DNA of 17,732 bases from Desulfurococcales archaeon (GCA_026990885.1 JALXCO010000184.1:1-17732), one strand, 5' to 3'; shown: positions 1 to 7,299, counted from the first letter of the stretch. Made by a program: numbers and translations. The notes: generated from the sequence alone by a model not told the origin.

Positions 1-407
1 GACCTGGTTATGGATGCCAGGATCTTAGCTACCAGAATGCTTGTCCTCGAGATCGGTGCCACGAGGAATCGGGTTAGGTACCCCAGCCTCCTGTCGAACA
101 CCAGGCTCATCCCGCTCCACATATTGGTGAATAGTATGAAGACGCTCATCATCCCGACAACAAAGAATGAGAAGTAGTCGTATCCTCCAAAGAATCTCTT
201 TATGATAAGCTCCTCTATAGCCTGGTTAACTATATCTCTTAGGGGGAAGTCCTGTGGTATGTTGAAGAACCTCGAGAAGTTAAAGCTCTTTCCAAATAGC
301 CCCATCCACATCAGTGGGGTTATTATGATGAATACGATCTGCCACCACTGCCGAAGCCACTTCCTCATTTCCCTCTCATATATAGCCAATGTTGCCGAAC
401 CCATCAT
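1..407 (-). CDS. ABC-2 type transporter permease, N-terminal part (runs off left edge)
   Basis: Reading the minus strand from an ATG at 407 gives an open frame to the window edge (135 codons seen). The protein starts MMGSATLAIYEREMRKW, then a hydrophobic segment (about residues 24-38, VFIIITPLMWMGLFG), a soluble loop, and a second hydrophobic segment around residues 78-100. It closes with a charged stretch, RRLGYLTRFLVAPISR, of the kind that follows the second helix in ABC-2 (DrrB/NodJ-like) permeases. That layout plus the adjacent DrrA-like ATPase supports an exporter membrane subunit. The ATPase stop at 415-417 overlaps the permease's GGTGA ribosome-binding site (about 412-420), so the two are translationally close and form one operon. 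The substrate cannot be told. The C-terminal half lies outside the window. Confidence 0.85.
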   Translation of the reverse strand, partial: MMGSATLAIYEREMRKWLRQWWQIVFIIITPLMWMGLFGKSFNFSRFFNIPQDFPLRDIVNQAIEELIIKRFFGGYDYFSFFVVGMMSVFILFTNMWSGMSLVFDRRLGYLTRFLVAPISRTSILVAKILASITR

Positions 408-414
408 AGCTTGC

Positions 415-1422
415 TCACCTTCTTCTTCTCCATATAGCAATCATTCTTCTCGAGTCAACGGGCTCCTCATCTCTGAACATTCTCCCGGTGTACTCTATGA
501 ACACCTGCTCTAGTGTGGGCTTCTCTATTGATATGCTCCTCACCCCTATCTTCTCTCTTTCGATTAGGTTGAGTATCTTGTTTATGGTGTTGGCTATCGA
601 GTTTACTTTGATTCTTATCACTTTATCTATTTTGTCTACATCTATAACGTCCTTCAGCGTGGAGATCTTTTCCATAACCTGCTTATCAGCCTCATTCTCT
701 GTGTATATAAGTATTATCTCTCCACTTATTCTGGATTTAAGCTCCTCGGGTGTCCCCTCAACAACTATTTTTCCACGATCTATAATCGCTACCCTATCGC
801 TTAAGCTGTCGGCCTCCTCCATATAGTGGGTTGTCATTATAACGGTTATGCTGTTCTCTCTAATTATCCTTCTAATATAGTCCCATATATGGATCCTTGA
901 CTGAACATCCAGCCCTAGCGTGGGCTCGTCGAGTATGAGGACCTCAGGCTCATTAACCAGCCCCATGGCTAGCTCTAGTCTGCGCCTCATACCCCCGCTA
1001 TAGGTCTTGACCAGCTTGTCTGCGGCCTCCTTAAGCCCGACCATTTCTAGAAGCTCAATACTTCTTCTTCTCGCTTCCGACTTGGTGTAGCCGTAGAGCC
1101 TTGCCTGAAGCATCATGTTCTCTAGCCCTGTTAGCTCGTCGTCTGCTGAAAGGTCCTGGGGTACGTATCCTATGATCCTTCTAACCCTCTGGGGGTCCTC
1201 GGTCACGCTGTAGCCCCCCACAGTAACGGTGCCTGAGGTGGGTTTCAGTAGTGTGGTTATTATCTTCATGGTTGTTGTTTTCCCAGCGCCGTTGGGGCCT
1301 AGAAGGCTATATATCTCGCCCTTTCTAACTTTAAATGATATGTTGTCTACAGCCCTTACCCCTCCTGGATAGATCTTAACTAGATTGCTTACCTCTACCA
1401 CAGTATCGATCAATGTGCTCAC
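415..1422 (-). CDS. ABC transporter ATP-binding protein, drug-export (DrrA/CcmA-like) type
   Basis: This is a 335-residue single ABC domain that should power the ABC-2 permease encoded just downstream. Visible motifs are Walker A GPNGAGKT (42-49), Q-loop Gln89, signature YSGGMRRR (141-148), Walker B VLILDEPTLGLD (161-172) and H-loop His199 (TTHYMEEAD). The region after residue 230 is the extra C-terminal domain common in DrrA-type ATPases, and it ends in a basic tail (IWRRRR). The GTG start at 1422 overlaps the PadR stop in GTGA. The SD-like GAGGTGA run sits right on this start, so a TTG at 1413 (three codons in) is a reasonable alternative start. The order repressor-ATPase-permease suggests an inducible efflux pump; family membership is firm, the substrate unknown. 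Confidence 0.93.
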   Translation of the reverse strand: MSTLIDTVVEVSNLVKIYPGGVRAVDNISFKVRKGEIYSLLGPNGAGKTTTMKIITTLLKPTSGTVTVGGYSVTEDPQRVRRIIGYVPQDLSADDELTGLENMMLQARLYGYTKSEARRRSIELLEMVGLKEAADKLVKTYSGGMRRRLELAMGLVNEPEVLILDEPTLGLDVQSRIHIWDYIRRIIRENSITVIMTTHYMEEADSLSDRVAIIDRGKIVVEGTPEELKSRISGEIILIYTENEADKQVMEKISTLKDVIDVDKIDKVIRIKVNSIANTINKILNLIEREKIGVRSISIEKPTLEQVFIEYTGRMFRDEEPVDSRRMIAIWRRRR

Positions 1423-1838
1423 CTCGAGACAAGCCTCTTCAGCCTGTATAGCTCCTCAACAAGCCTTGATTTCTCGTCCTCGCTGTATTTGTTCCAGTTC
1501 TTCACAAGATCTATTATGATCTGGTGGAAAAGCCTAATAACATCCACGAGCTCAGAGCTATCCCTGCTCCTAACCAGGCTCTCAATCAGCTTCATCCTAG
1601 ACCTAATCATCTTTTCGCCGATCTTCGTTAGCCTATATATCTTTCTACCCATATAGTCTGTGGACACAGTCACGAGTCCATCGCTAGCTAGGGTTCTCAG
1701 GGCTGGATAGACGCTTCCAGGCCCCGCGGAGACTGTATCGCCCAGCTCTGTTTTCAGCGCCTTTATTATTGCGTATCCATGCATAGGGCCTCTCCTATGG
1801 AGTGTGTATAGGATGAATAGCTTGATCAGTCCCTTCAT
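1419..1838 (-). CDS. PadR-family winged-helix transcriptional regulator
   Basis: This 139-residue protein has the PadR layout: an N-terminal winged helix with RRGPMHGYAIIKAL (about 15-28), then SAGPGSVYPALRTLASDGLV (37-56) as recognition helix and turn, then a wing with GRKIYRLTKIGEK. A C-terminal helical dimerisation region (about 75-139) follows. PadR proteins are generally repressors that release DNA on binding a small phenolic or drug-like ligand. The gene opens the ABC exporter operon and overlaps the ATPase by 4 nt, so it most likely controls its own operon. The ATG at 1838 lies 2 nt from a perfect 7+2+7 inverted repeat, a strong autoregulation candidate. The ligand is not predictable from the sequence. 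Confidence 0.92.
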   Translation of the reverse strand: MKGLIKLFILYTLHRRGPMHGYAIIKALKTELGDTVSAGPGSVYPALRTLASDGLVTVSTDYMGRKIYRLTKIGEKMIRSRMKLIESLVRSRDSSELVDVIRLFHQIIIDLVKNWNKYSEDEKSRLVEELYRLKRLVSR

Positions 1839-1840
1839 CG

Positions 1841-1856
1841 ATATATCAAGATATAT
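1841..1856. promoter_or_regulatory. Perfect palindromic operator candidate for the PadR regulator
   Basis: The 16 bp ATATATC-AA-GATATAT form a perfect inverted repeat with a 2-nt centre. It lies 2 nt upstream of the padR ATG and about 25 nt downstream of the TATA-like element at 1871-1880, which is where the leftward transcript should begin. A bound dimer here would block initiation. The assignment to PadR is an inference from position and symmetry. Confidence 0.65.
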
Positions 1857-1870
1857 TGGTTAGCCACCTA

Positions 1871-1880
1871 ATAAATAAAA
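1871..1880. promoter_or_regulatory. TATA-like element between padR operon and methyltransferase
   Basis: The run ATAAATAAAA reads as TTTTATTTAT on the minus strand. It is the only strong AT element between the divergent genes. It is about 35-40 nt from both the padR start (1838) and the methyltransferase start (1913), so it could serve either or both directions with short leaders. Confidence 0.5.
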
Positions 1881-1912
1881 CCTCCACATATATCCATTAC
1901 AATGGTTTAGGA

Positions 1913-2929
1913 ATGACGAGTACAATATCCAGAATCAGCTGGGAGCCGAGTAGCCAAGCTAGAGAGCTGGCAAAGAGATATGGGTACCAGCCATATATGG
2001 TTGAACGCTACCTCAGAATGCTCGGGGTTGAAGAAACCATAGAGCTTTTAGAGGCGTTTGAGAGCCCTGAACGTATACCTCCAGCCATAAGGTGTAACAA
2101 TAAACTAGTTAGATGCGACGAGCTGATAGGCAGGCTCAGGGCGCTTGGATACAGGCTTGAGCCGATCGAGTGGGCCAGCTACTCATATAGGGTTGCATCC
2201 CCAATAAACGAGCAGCACTCCCCAACGTTAGGATCTACTCACGAGTATCTTAAGGGTTACTACTACCTCTATAGGGATCAGTCGCCACTGGTGCCTCCAT
2301 CGATCTTAGAGATATCTAGAGATTCAGTTATACTGGATTCCTGCGCCGCTCCTGGGGGTAAATCTATATATATGGCTCTAGAGGCCCGTGAGGGGTTTGT
2401 TGTCTCTAACGATATAAGCAGATCTAGGCTGAAGGCGCTGGTTTCCCATCTAATGCGTATGGCTATAGATAACGTTATAGTAGTGAATTACGATGCCAGG
2501 AAGCTGGATAAGTGGTTGGGGAACACGCTGTTTGCCAGGATCATGGTTGATGTTCCATGCAGTGCTGAGGGCTACATAATGTTTGATCCGTCCAGAAAGA
2601 GAAAAACGGATCTAGATACGCTCAAGAAGATAGCCTATAGAGAGATCGATATACTGGCAGGCTCATTAAGGCTTCTAGATTCAGGAGGATATGCTGTGTA
2701 CTCCACATGCAGCATAGCCCCCGAAGAGAACGAGGCCGTGGTGTCGGAGATACTTGATATTTTTGGTGAGGGTCTAAGGATAATTGAGCCAAGAATAAAC
2801 ATGTGGGATCGCGGCATACCCACGATAGATAAAATAGAATTCAACCCCGATGTCGAGAAGTGCATTAGGATATGGCCCCATAAGCATTTAATGGGTGGCT
2901 TTTTCGCATGCTTGATGGAGATGGTCTAA
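1913..2929 (+). CDS. RNA m5C methyltransferase, NOL1/NOP2/Sun (RsmB/NSUN) family
   Basis: This is an S-adenosylmethionine-dependent RNA cytosine-C5 methyltransferase. With the ATG at 1913 it has 338 residues. SAM-binding motif I is DSCAAPGGK (142-150), motif IV is DVPCSAEG with Cys216, and motif VI is YSTCS with Cys266. These are the two cysteines used by the Nop2/Sun family (one nucleophile, one for product release). About 120 residues precede the core and may form an RNA-binding region. The frame is open back to a TTG at 1856, but that codon lies in the PadR dyad and upstream of the TATA-like element, so 1913 is preferred. The last 22 nt overlap the next gene, a PUA-domain protein. Whether tRNA or rRNA is the substrate cannot be read here. 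Confidence 0.9.
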   Translation: MTSTISRISWEPSSQARELAKRYGYQPYMVERYLRMLGVEETIELLEAFESPERIPPAIRCNNKLVRCDELIGRLRALGYRLEPIEWASYSYRVASPINEQHSPTLGSTHEYLKGYYYLYRDQSPLVPPSILEISRDSVILDSCAAPGGKSIYMALEAREGFVVSNDISRSRLKALVSHLMRMAIDNVIVVNYDARKLDKWLGNTLFARIMVDVPCSAEGYIMFDPSRKRKTDLDTLKKIAYREIDILAGSLRLLDSGGYAVYSTCSIAPEENEAVVSEILDIFGEGLRIIEPRINMWDRGIPTIDKIEFNPDVEKCIRIWPHKHLMGGFFACLMEMV

Positions 2930-3519
2930 AGATCCGTAGCGGATCAGATACTTTAATCTATACATACTCAATCAACGATTTACGCAACCTGATAGAGTAT
3001 CTCGACAAGCTATATGGGTCACGAGAATACGAGGCTTGCTTCGACAGGTTCGAGGTATATGTGGTGTGGTGCACAAGGATATATGGCTCGACATGCGTTA
3101 TTGCTGGTTTTCGCGATTCAGGAGTTATGCTGCACTATATAGATAGGAGGGCTATTTTTGCGGGCTTCGTCATGGGCTTCGTTCGGGGTGCGTCTTTCAT
3201 GCCTCACCCCAACATGCTGGATTCTGTGTATAGATGCACTAGAAAGGTGAGGGGTGCTGTCACGGCTAAGTATCAGGGTGTGAAGGCCTTTCTATACGGC
3301 AACGATCTATTAGCTGAGAGCATCGGCAGGATCTATCCTCCTATAGATAAAGATCTAATCGTAGCGGTTATAGATCCTGAGGATAGCAGAGTTATCGGTG
3401 TAGGGAGATCCCTATACAGCTACAGGAAGATAATCAGTATATTGAGAAAGAGGAGGAGAACAACCCCTATAATCAAAAACATATTTGATCTTGGATGGTA
3501 CCTGAGGGAGGGTGGATAG
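2908..3519 (+). CDS. PUA-domain RNA-binding protein (NIP7/archaeal PUA type)
   Basis: This 203-residue protein overlaps the methyltransferase end by 22 nt, with GGGTGG about 8 nt ahead of the ATG. The C-terminal third has the PUA pattern: DKDLIVAVIDPEDSRVIGVGRSL (about 147-169), matching the usual motif in which a D..V.V.D..G strand leads to an A/I-V-G-R turn. The N-terminal part is a mixed alpha/beta domain with several cysteines (residues 44, 55, 62 and 109) and no motif I recognise. Close coupling to an m5C methyltransferase fits a role in RNA modification or ribosome assembly. The PUA call rests on the strand pattern, so the exact subfamily is uncertain. Its stop is 8 nt from the convergent eS1 stop. 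Confidence 0.7.
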   Translation: MLDGDGLKIRSGSDTLIYTYSINDLRNLIEYLDKLYGSREYEACFDRFEVYVVWCTRIYGSTCVIAGFRDSGVMLHYIDRRAIFAGFVMGFVRGASFMPHPNMLDSVYRCTRKVRGAVTAKYQGVKAFLYGNDLLAESIGRIYPPIDKDLIVAVIDPEDSRVIGVGRSLYSYRKIISILRKRRRTTPIIKNIFDLGWYLREGG

Positions 3520-3527
3520 GTAGGGAT

Positions 3528-4160
3528 TCAGACGGGTTTTACGGCAACAAATGTGGCTTTTCTCTTTCCGCCGTCGGGCGTTGGTATGGTTAGAAGCTTT
3601 ATCTTAGCTATCTCAACCTTTCTTACGGGATATATCTTTTTGGCCTCCGAGAATATCTTGGATTGGAGCCTGTTGTTTATTATATCCTGGAGGAACTCAT
3701 CCAGGGTTTTTTGTGAGGATTCACTAACCAGTATCTCGTTCATTTTGGCCCTGATCGCCCTTTTCTGGCTAGACTTGCATCTGTAGGTTGTGAATACCAC
3801 TGCAGTTACTCTTATTCCGTAGCCATCTTTGGTTTCGAGATTTATTATGGAGGTTACTTTGGAGCTTTTTCTTCTCGTCAGGCTCCTCATATAGTCTCTC
3901 GCCAGCTCGAGCCCCTTAAATATGGTTTCTGCCCTCTCCCCATCTACTTTAACTACCTGGAATTTCAGATGTACATGCAGCTGTGATATGTCTCCTGTTA
4001 TGTCGTATAGTGTTGTTTCAACGGTTCTGCCAATCATCTTCCAGTCTTCATCTGCGGGTACGGTAGCTATAGGTATCTCGCCAAATAGCGGGGGAGTGTA
4101 TATCGTGTACCACTTCTTTCTCTTCCATTTCTCCCTTCCACTTATCCTTGCTTTAGGCAT
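3528..4160 (-). CDS. rps3ae: 30S ribosomal protein eS1 (S3Ae)
   Basis: This is small-subunit protein eS1 (S3Ae), found in archaea and eukaryotes, located at the mRNA exit side of the 30S platform. The preferred start is ATG 4160 (210 residues, MPKARISGREKWKRKKWY), which matches the usual archaeal N-terminus and has a GGGTG about 9 nt upstream. The frame is open 11 codons further to 4193, but that extension shows no ribosomal similarity. Recognisable stretches are KKWYTIYTPPLFGE near the N-terminus, ITGDISQLHVHLKFQV, then TTYRCKSSQKRAIRAKM, and a basic C-terminus. It stands alone on the minus strand, divergent from the eL42 operon, and converges on the PUA gene with 8 nt between stops. Confidence 0.95.
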   Translation of the reverse strand: MPKARISGREKWKRKKWYTIYTPPLFGEIPIATVPADEDWKMIGRTVETTLYDITGDISQLHVHLKFQVVKVDGERAETIFKGLELARDYMRSLTRRKSSKVTSIINLETKDGYGIRVTAVVFTTYRCKSSQKRAIRAKMNEILVSESSQKTLDEFLQDIINNRLQSKIFSEAKKIYPVRKVEIAKIKLLTIPTPDGGKRKATFVAVKPV

Positions 4161-4206
4161 CTTTAAACACACCCAGTGTTGTTTCCTAAGCACTAGGTAT
4201 TAAATT

Positions 4207-4225
4207 GCTTAAAATATTTTTAAGC
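4207..4225. promoter_or_regulatory. Symmetric shared TATA element between eS1 and eL42
   Basis: GCTTAAAA-TAT-TTTTAAGC is a perfect 8+3+8 inverted repeat with a TATA-like core. Its centre (4216) is 55 nt from the eL42 start (4271) and 56 nt from the eS1 start (4160). This is the geometry expected if one palindromic element positions transcription in both directions. A second TATA-like run (GATATATAG, 4231-4239) could serve eS1 instead. Confidence 0.6.
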
Positions 4226-4270
4226 ATACTGATATATAGATTTCAGTAGAGGTTGTGGAGGTGCGTAGCG

Positions 4271-4561
4271 GTGAGGTTCCCTAAGCAGGTGAGGACGTAC
4301 TGTCCCAGGTGTAGGACCCATACCAATCACTCGGTAACGATCTATAAAGGCGGTAAGAGAAGAACACTGTCTGAGGGTCAGAGAAGGTATCTTAGAAAGC
4401 AGGAGGGCTACGGCTCGAAGAGAAAGCCTGAGCAGAAGAGATTTGCTAAAGTCACTAAGAAGACATCTCTGAAGCTGAAGTGTAGCCAGTGCGGCTACAC
4501 ATACCATACTGAGGGCATTAGGGTTAAGAAGTTTGAGCTGGTTGAGGTGGTGGGTAGATGA
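4271..4561 (+). CDS. rpl44e: 50S ribosomal protein eL42 (L44e)
   Basis: This is a large-subunit ribosomal zinc protein near the E site. The start chosen is GTG 4271, giving 96 residues beginning MRFPKQVRTYCPRCRTHT, with GGAGGTG at 4257-4263 about 7 nt upstream. The open frame reaches back to a TTG at 4253, but that would bury the ribosome-binding site. Zinc ligands are Cys11/Cys14 (CPRC) and Cys71/Cys74 (CSQC). The basic central part RRYLRKQEGYGSKRKP is typical of the family. It overlaps the eS27 start in ATGA. The archaeal gene pair eL42-eS27 followed by aIF2-alpha and Nop10 is a widely conserved order. Confidence 0.96.
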   Translation: MRFPKQVRTYCPRCRTHTNHSVTIYKGGKRRTLSEGQRRYLRKQEGYGSKRKPEQKRFAKVTKKTSLKLKCSQCGYTYHTEGIRVKKFELVEVVGR

Positions 4562-4755
4562 AGAAGAGGAAGATCCTTATACCCGAGCCCAAAAGCAGGT
4601 TTATAAGGGTTAGATGCCCCCAATGCGGTAACGAGCAGGTTGTTTTCGACCACGCAACCTTTCCGGCTAGATGCTTTATGTGTGGTCACCAGCTGGTTTA
4701 TCCAACTGGTGGTAAAGCCAGGATTGAGGGGGAGATCATAAAGATCCTGGGGTAG
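4558..4755 (+). CDS. rps27e: 30S ribosomal protein eS27
   Basis: A 65-residue protein with a C4 zinc finger: Cys20/Cys23 (CPQC) and Cys39/Cys42 (CFMC), followed by GHQLVYPTGGKARIEGEI, the signature end of eS27. Length is normal for archaea. The ATG overlaps the eL42 stop by 4 nt, implying coupled translation. The 43 nt that follow hold a T6 run (4767-4772) and then the ribosome-binding site of aIF2-alpha, so partial termination between the two is possible. Confidence 0.96.
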   Translation: MKKRKILIPEPKSRFIRVRCPQCGNEQVVFDHATFPARCFMCGHQLVYPTGGKARIEGEIIKILG

Positions 4756-4798
4756 TCACCTCTCTGGTTTTTTAGCTTAGAGAATCCAGGTGATCTAT

Positions 4799-5608
4799 AT
4801 GGTTTTAAAGAGGAAAAGTATTCCAGACAACGGGGATATTGTTGTAGCTACAGTGGATAAGGTCTTCAGCTATGGTGCATACGTTAAGCTTGACGAGTAT
4901 CAGGGCTACCCCGCCTTTCTTCCGTGGAGCGAGATCACTACCAAGCATTTCAGGGATATACACGAGGTTGTGAGGGAGGGCCAGAGAATTGTGGCGAAAG
5001 TGATAAGGATTGATAGAAAGAAGAAGCCGCCGGCCATCGATGTATCCACCAAGAGGGTTACTGTTGAGGATCAGAGGGCCAAGATGATTGAGTGGAAGAG
5101 GGCCCAGAAAGCCCACAATATACTTGAGATAGTCGCTAAAAGACTTGGTAAGAGCGTTAGGGAGATATACGAGGCTGTTGGCTGGAAGCTTGAGGATTAC
5201 TTTGGAGAGATCATGGCTGGGCTCGAGGAGATCGCGATGAGGGGTCCTGAGGCTGTGGCTAAACTCGGGATAGATGATCAGGTTCTAAAGATCCTTACAG
5301 AGGAGGTTAAAAGACACGTGGAGATTAAGAAGGTATCTATATCTGGCATCATGACCCTACACACGTTGGCGCCCGATGGGGTTAATAGAATAAGGAAGCT
5401 TCTTGAGGAGATCAAGGAGTATTTAAGAGGTGTTGATGGGGTTACCAGTGTTGATGTATACTATATTGGATCACCCAGATACAGGATCGATGTGGAGGGC
5501 TACGAATACAAGGTTCTTGAGAAGGCATTAAGCAGCGTGATAGAGAGGGCGTCTAGCGAGGCTAAGGATCTGGGTATAGAGTTTAGTTTCGAGAGGATCA
5601 GGGAGTAG
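4799..5608 (+). CDS. Translation initiation factor aIF2, alpha subunit
   Basis: The alpha subunit of the heterotrimeric factor that brings initiator Met-tRNA to the small subunit. The start is ATG 4799 (269 residues); the frame extends three codons to a GTG at 4790, but GGTGAT (4789-4794) is the evident ribosome-binding site for 4799. Domain order: an S1/OB domain (about 10-85; DIVVATVDKVFSYGAYVKL, then IDVSTKRV), a helical domain (about 90-170), and a C-terminal alpha/beta domain (about 175-269). The loop after GYPAFLPWSEIT corresponds to the region that carries the phosphorylated serine in eukaryotic eIF2-alpha; here it reads TTKHFRDI. It lies 43 nt after eS27 and 7 nt before Nop10, in the conserved archaeal translation cluster. 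Confidence 0.96.
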   Translation: MVLKRKSIPDNGDIVVATVDKVFSYGAYVKLDEYQGYPAFLPWSEITTKHFRDIHEVVREGQRIVAKVIRIDRKKKPPAIDVSTKRVTVEDQRAKMIEWKRAQKAHNILEIVAKRLGKSVREIYEAVGWKLEDYFGEIMAGLEEIAMRGPEAVAKLGIDDQVLKILTEEVKRHVEIKKVSISGIMTLHTLAPDGVNRIRKLLEEIKEYLRGVDGVTSVDVYYIGSPRYRIDVEGYEYKVLEKALSSVIERASSEAKDLGIEFSFERIRE

Positions 5609-5615
5609 ATGCGTA

Positions 5616-5783
5616 ATGAGGTATAGAATCAGGAAATGCATTAAATGCTCAAGATACACTCTACAGGATAGATGCCCAGAGTGTGGTTCAGAAACAAGGA
5701 TAGCTCATCCGCCAAGGTTCTCCCCTGAGGATAGGTATGTTAAGTATAGACTGATCGCGAAAAGCATACTTAAAAAACAGTAG
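5616..5783 (+). CDS. nop10: H/ACA ribonucleoprotein subunit Nop10
   Basis: A 55-residue protein of the H/ACA small RNP that directs pseudouridine formation with Cbf5, Gar1 and L7Ae. Residues 1-25 form the zinc ribbon (Cys8, Cys11, Cys20, Cys23), followed by the family hallmark AHPPRFSPEDRYVKYR (30-45), which packs against Cbf5. The length is normal. It starts 7 nt after the aIF2-alpha stop. An earlier out-of-frame ATG at 5609 opens only a five-codon frame that overlaps this start. The next gene in many archaea is a PAC2-type chaperone; it is absent here and TrpB2 follows instead. Confidence 0.95.
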   Translation: MRYRIRKCIKCSRYTLQDRCPECGSETRIAHPPRFSPEDRYVKYRLIAKSILKKQ

Positions 5784-5794
5784 TCTTCTTGAGG

Positions 5795-5808
5795 GAGGCC
5801 CCGGCCTC
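5795..5808 (+). other. Short GC-rich hairpin after nop10
   Basis: GAGGCC-CC-GGCCTC is a perfect 6+2+6 inverted repeat 11 nt past the nop10 stop, preceded by TCTTCTT. It may mark the 3' end of the translation operon transcript. There is no T-run after it, so classical termination is not evident. Confidence 0.3.
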
Positions 5809-5864
5809 TATCCATCTACGCTATGTTGCATCTGGCGATAAAGTACTTGCTTCTCATGGGGGTG

Positions 5865-5874
5865 TATTTATTAT
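5865..5874 (+). promoter_or_regulatory. TATA box of the trpB2 gene
   Basis: TATTTATTAT lies 45-53 nt ahead of the trpB2 start. A start site about 25 nt downstream (near 5895) leaves a short leader that contains GGGTGA (5900-5905). Confidence 0.55.
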
Positions 5875-5917
5875 CCCGTTAACCATTAAATCAAATTGCG
5901 GGTGAATCTATGCGCCA

Positions 5918-7276
5918 ATGGATTTAGCTATACCCGAATTCAGATCTATCCAGAACCCAGATATAATCCCAGATAAATGGTACAACATACTTCCAGACCT
6001 GCCGGAGGAGCTACCCCCACCCAAACTACCTTCAGGCGAGGCAGTTAAGCCCGAAATGTTCCTCTCATTATTCCCTAAAGCGTTGATTGAGCAGGAATTC
6101 TCTCTAGAGAGATACATCAAGATTCCAGAAGAGGTGATGTATACACTGGCCAGTCTCGGTAGACCCACGCCTCTATTTAGGGCTGTCAGGCTGGAGCGCT
6201 TCCTAGATACAAAGGCCAAGATCTTCTATAAGTATGAGGGTGTGCTCCCCACAGGAAGTCACAAAATCAATACAGCTGTAGCCCAGATCTTCTACAATAG
6301 GGTTGAGGGTACGGAAAGGGTCTCAACAGAGACTGGAGCAGGCCAGTGGGGATCCGCGCTGTCATTGGCGGGAGCATTATTTAATATAAAGGTCAGGGTG
6401 TTTATGGTCAAGTCGAGCTATCACCAGAAGCCCTACAGAAGAATCATGATGGAGCTATACGGTGCCGAGGTGATTCCAAGCCCCTCAAACCTTACTGAGA
6501 GCGGGAGAAGAATCCTCGAGAAAGACCCTGATAACCCAGGGAGCTTAGGCATAGCTATCTCGGAGGCTATAGAGGATGTCGTTAAGAGTGATAAGGCTAA
6601 ATATAGCCTTGGTAGCGTGCTTAACCACGTTCTGCTTCACCAAACAATCATTGGCTTAGAGGCCAAGAAGCAGCTTGAGTACGTTGGTGAGTATCCAGAT
6701 ATAGTTATCGGGGGTGTGGGAGGAGGATCCAACTTTGCTGGTTTGGCATATCCATTTATGCAGGATCGCTTAAGCGGCAAGACCGACACAAGGTTTATAG
6801 CTGTTGAACCCAAGGCTTGCCCTACTCTAACTAGAGGTGTTTACGAGTATGATTTTGGTGATACCGCCGGGCTGACCCCCATGATCAAAATGTATACCGT
6901 GGGCCACAGATATAGGGTTCCACCAATCCATGCAGGTGGATTAAGGTATCATGGAGACGCACCAACACTTTCCCTCCTTGTCTATAAGGGCTATATAGAG
7001 GCTAGAGCATACCACCAAACCGAGGTCTTTGAGGCCGCAAAGATCTTCGCATCAACCGAAGGAATAATACCAGCTCCCGAAAGCGCCCACGCGGTTAAAG
7101 CTGCTATAGATATAGCTAGGGAATACTCCGGCAATGCTGATGATGCACCAGTAATACTGTTTAATTTGAGCGGCCATGGCCTCCTGGATCTCCAAGGATA
7201 CCAGGATTATCTCGAGGGTAAACTGGTTGATTATGAGCCCGAAAAGATCGATCTAAGCTACATATTGAGGAAATAA
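5918..7276 (+). CDS. trpB2: Tryptophan synthase beta chain, TrpB2 type
   Basis: A PLP-dependent enzyme that joins indole and L-serine to make tryptophan (TrpB2 enzymes can act without a tightly bound TrpA). It has 452 residues, the longer TrpB2 form rather than the roughly 400-residue TrpB1, with an extended N-terminus (IPDKWYNILPDLPEELPPP). The PLP lysine is Lys116 in PTGSHKINTA. The substrate loop ETGAGQWG (138-145) follows. The phosphate-binding glycine loop is GGVGGGSNF (265-273), and HAGGLRYHG and PAPESAHAV complete the fold pattern. No trpA or other trp gene is nearby, so it is a stand-alone copy. The leader has GGTGA at 5901-5905 and an out-of-frame ATG at 5910 that overlaps this start (see findings). 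Alternatives such as another fold-type II enzyme are unlikely. Confidence 0.95.
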   Translation: MDLAIPEFRSIQNPDIIPDKWYNILPDLPEELPPPKLPSGEAVKPEMFLSLFPKALIEQEFSLERYIKIPEEVMYTLASLGRPTPLFRAVRLERFLDTKAKIFYKYEGVLPTGSHKINTAVAQIFYNRVEGTERVSTETGAGQWGSALSLAGALFNIKVRVFMVKSSYHQKPYRRIMMELYGAEVIPSPSNLTESGRRILEKDPDNPGSLGIAISEAIEDVVKSDKAKYSLGSVLNHVLLHQTIIGLEAKKQLEYVGEYPDIVIGGVGGGSNFAGLAYPFMQDRLSGKTDTRFIAVEPKACPTLTRGVYEYDFGDTAGLTPMIKMYTVGHRYRVPPIHAGGLRYHGDAPTLSLLVYKGYIEARAYHQTEVFEAAKIFASTEGIIPAPESAHAVKAAIDIAREYSGNADDAPVILFNLSGHGLLDLQGYQDYLEGKLVDYEPEKIDLSYILRK

Positions 7277-7299
7277 ACAACCCCAACGCTACCCAGGTC

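Noticed and set aside
1856..1912. TTG 1856 as methyltransferase start
   Set aside because: It would place the start within the PadR dyad and ahead of the TATA-like run. ATG 1913 gives a normal protein.
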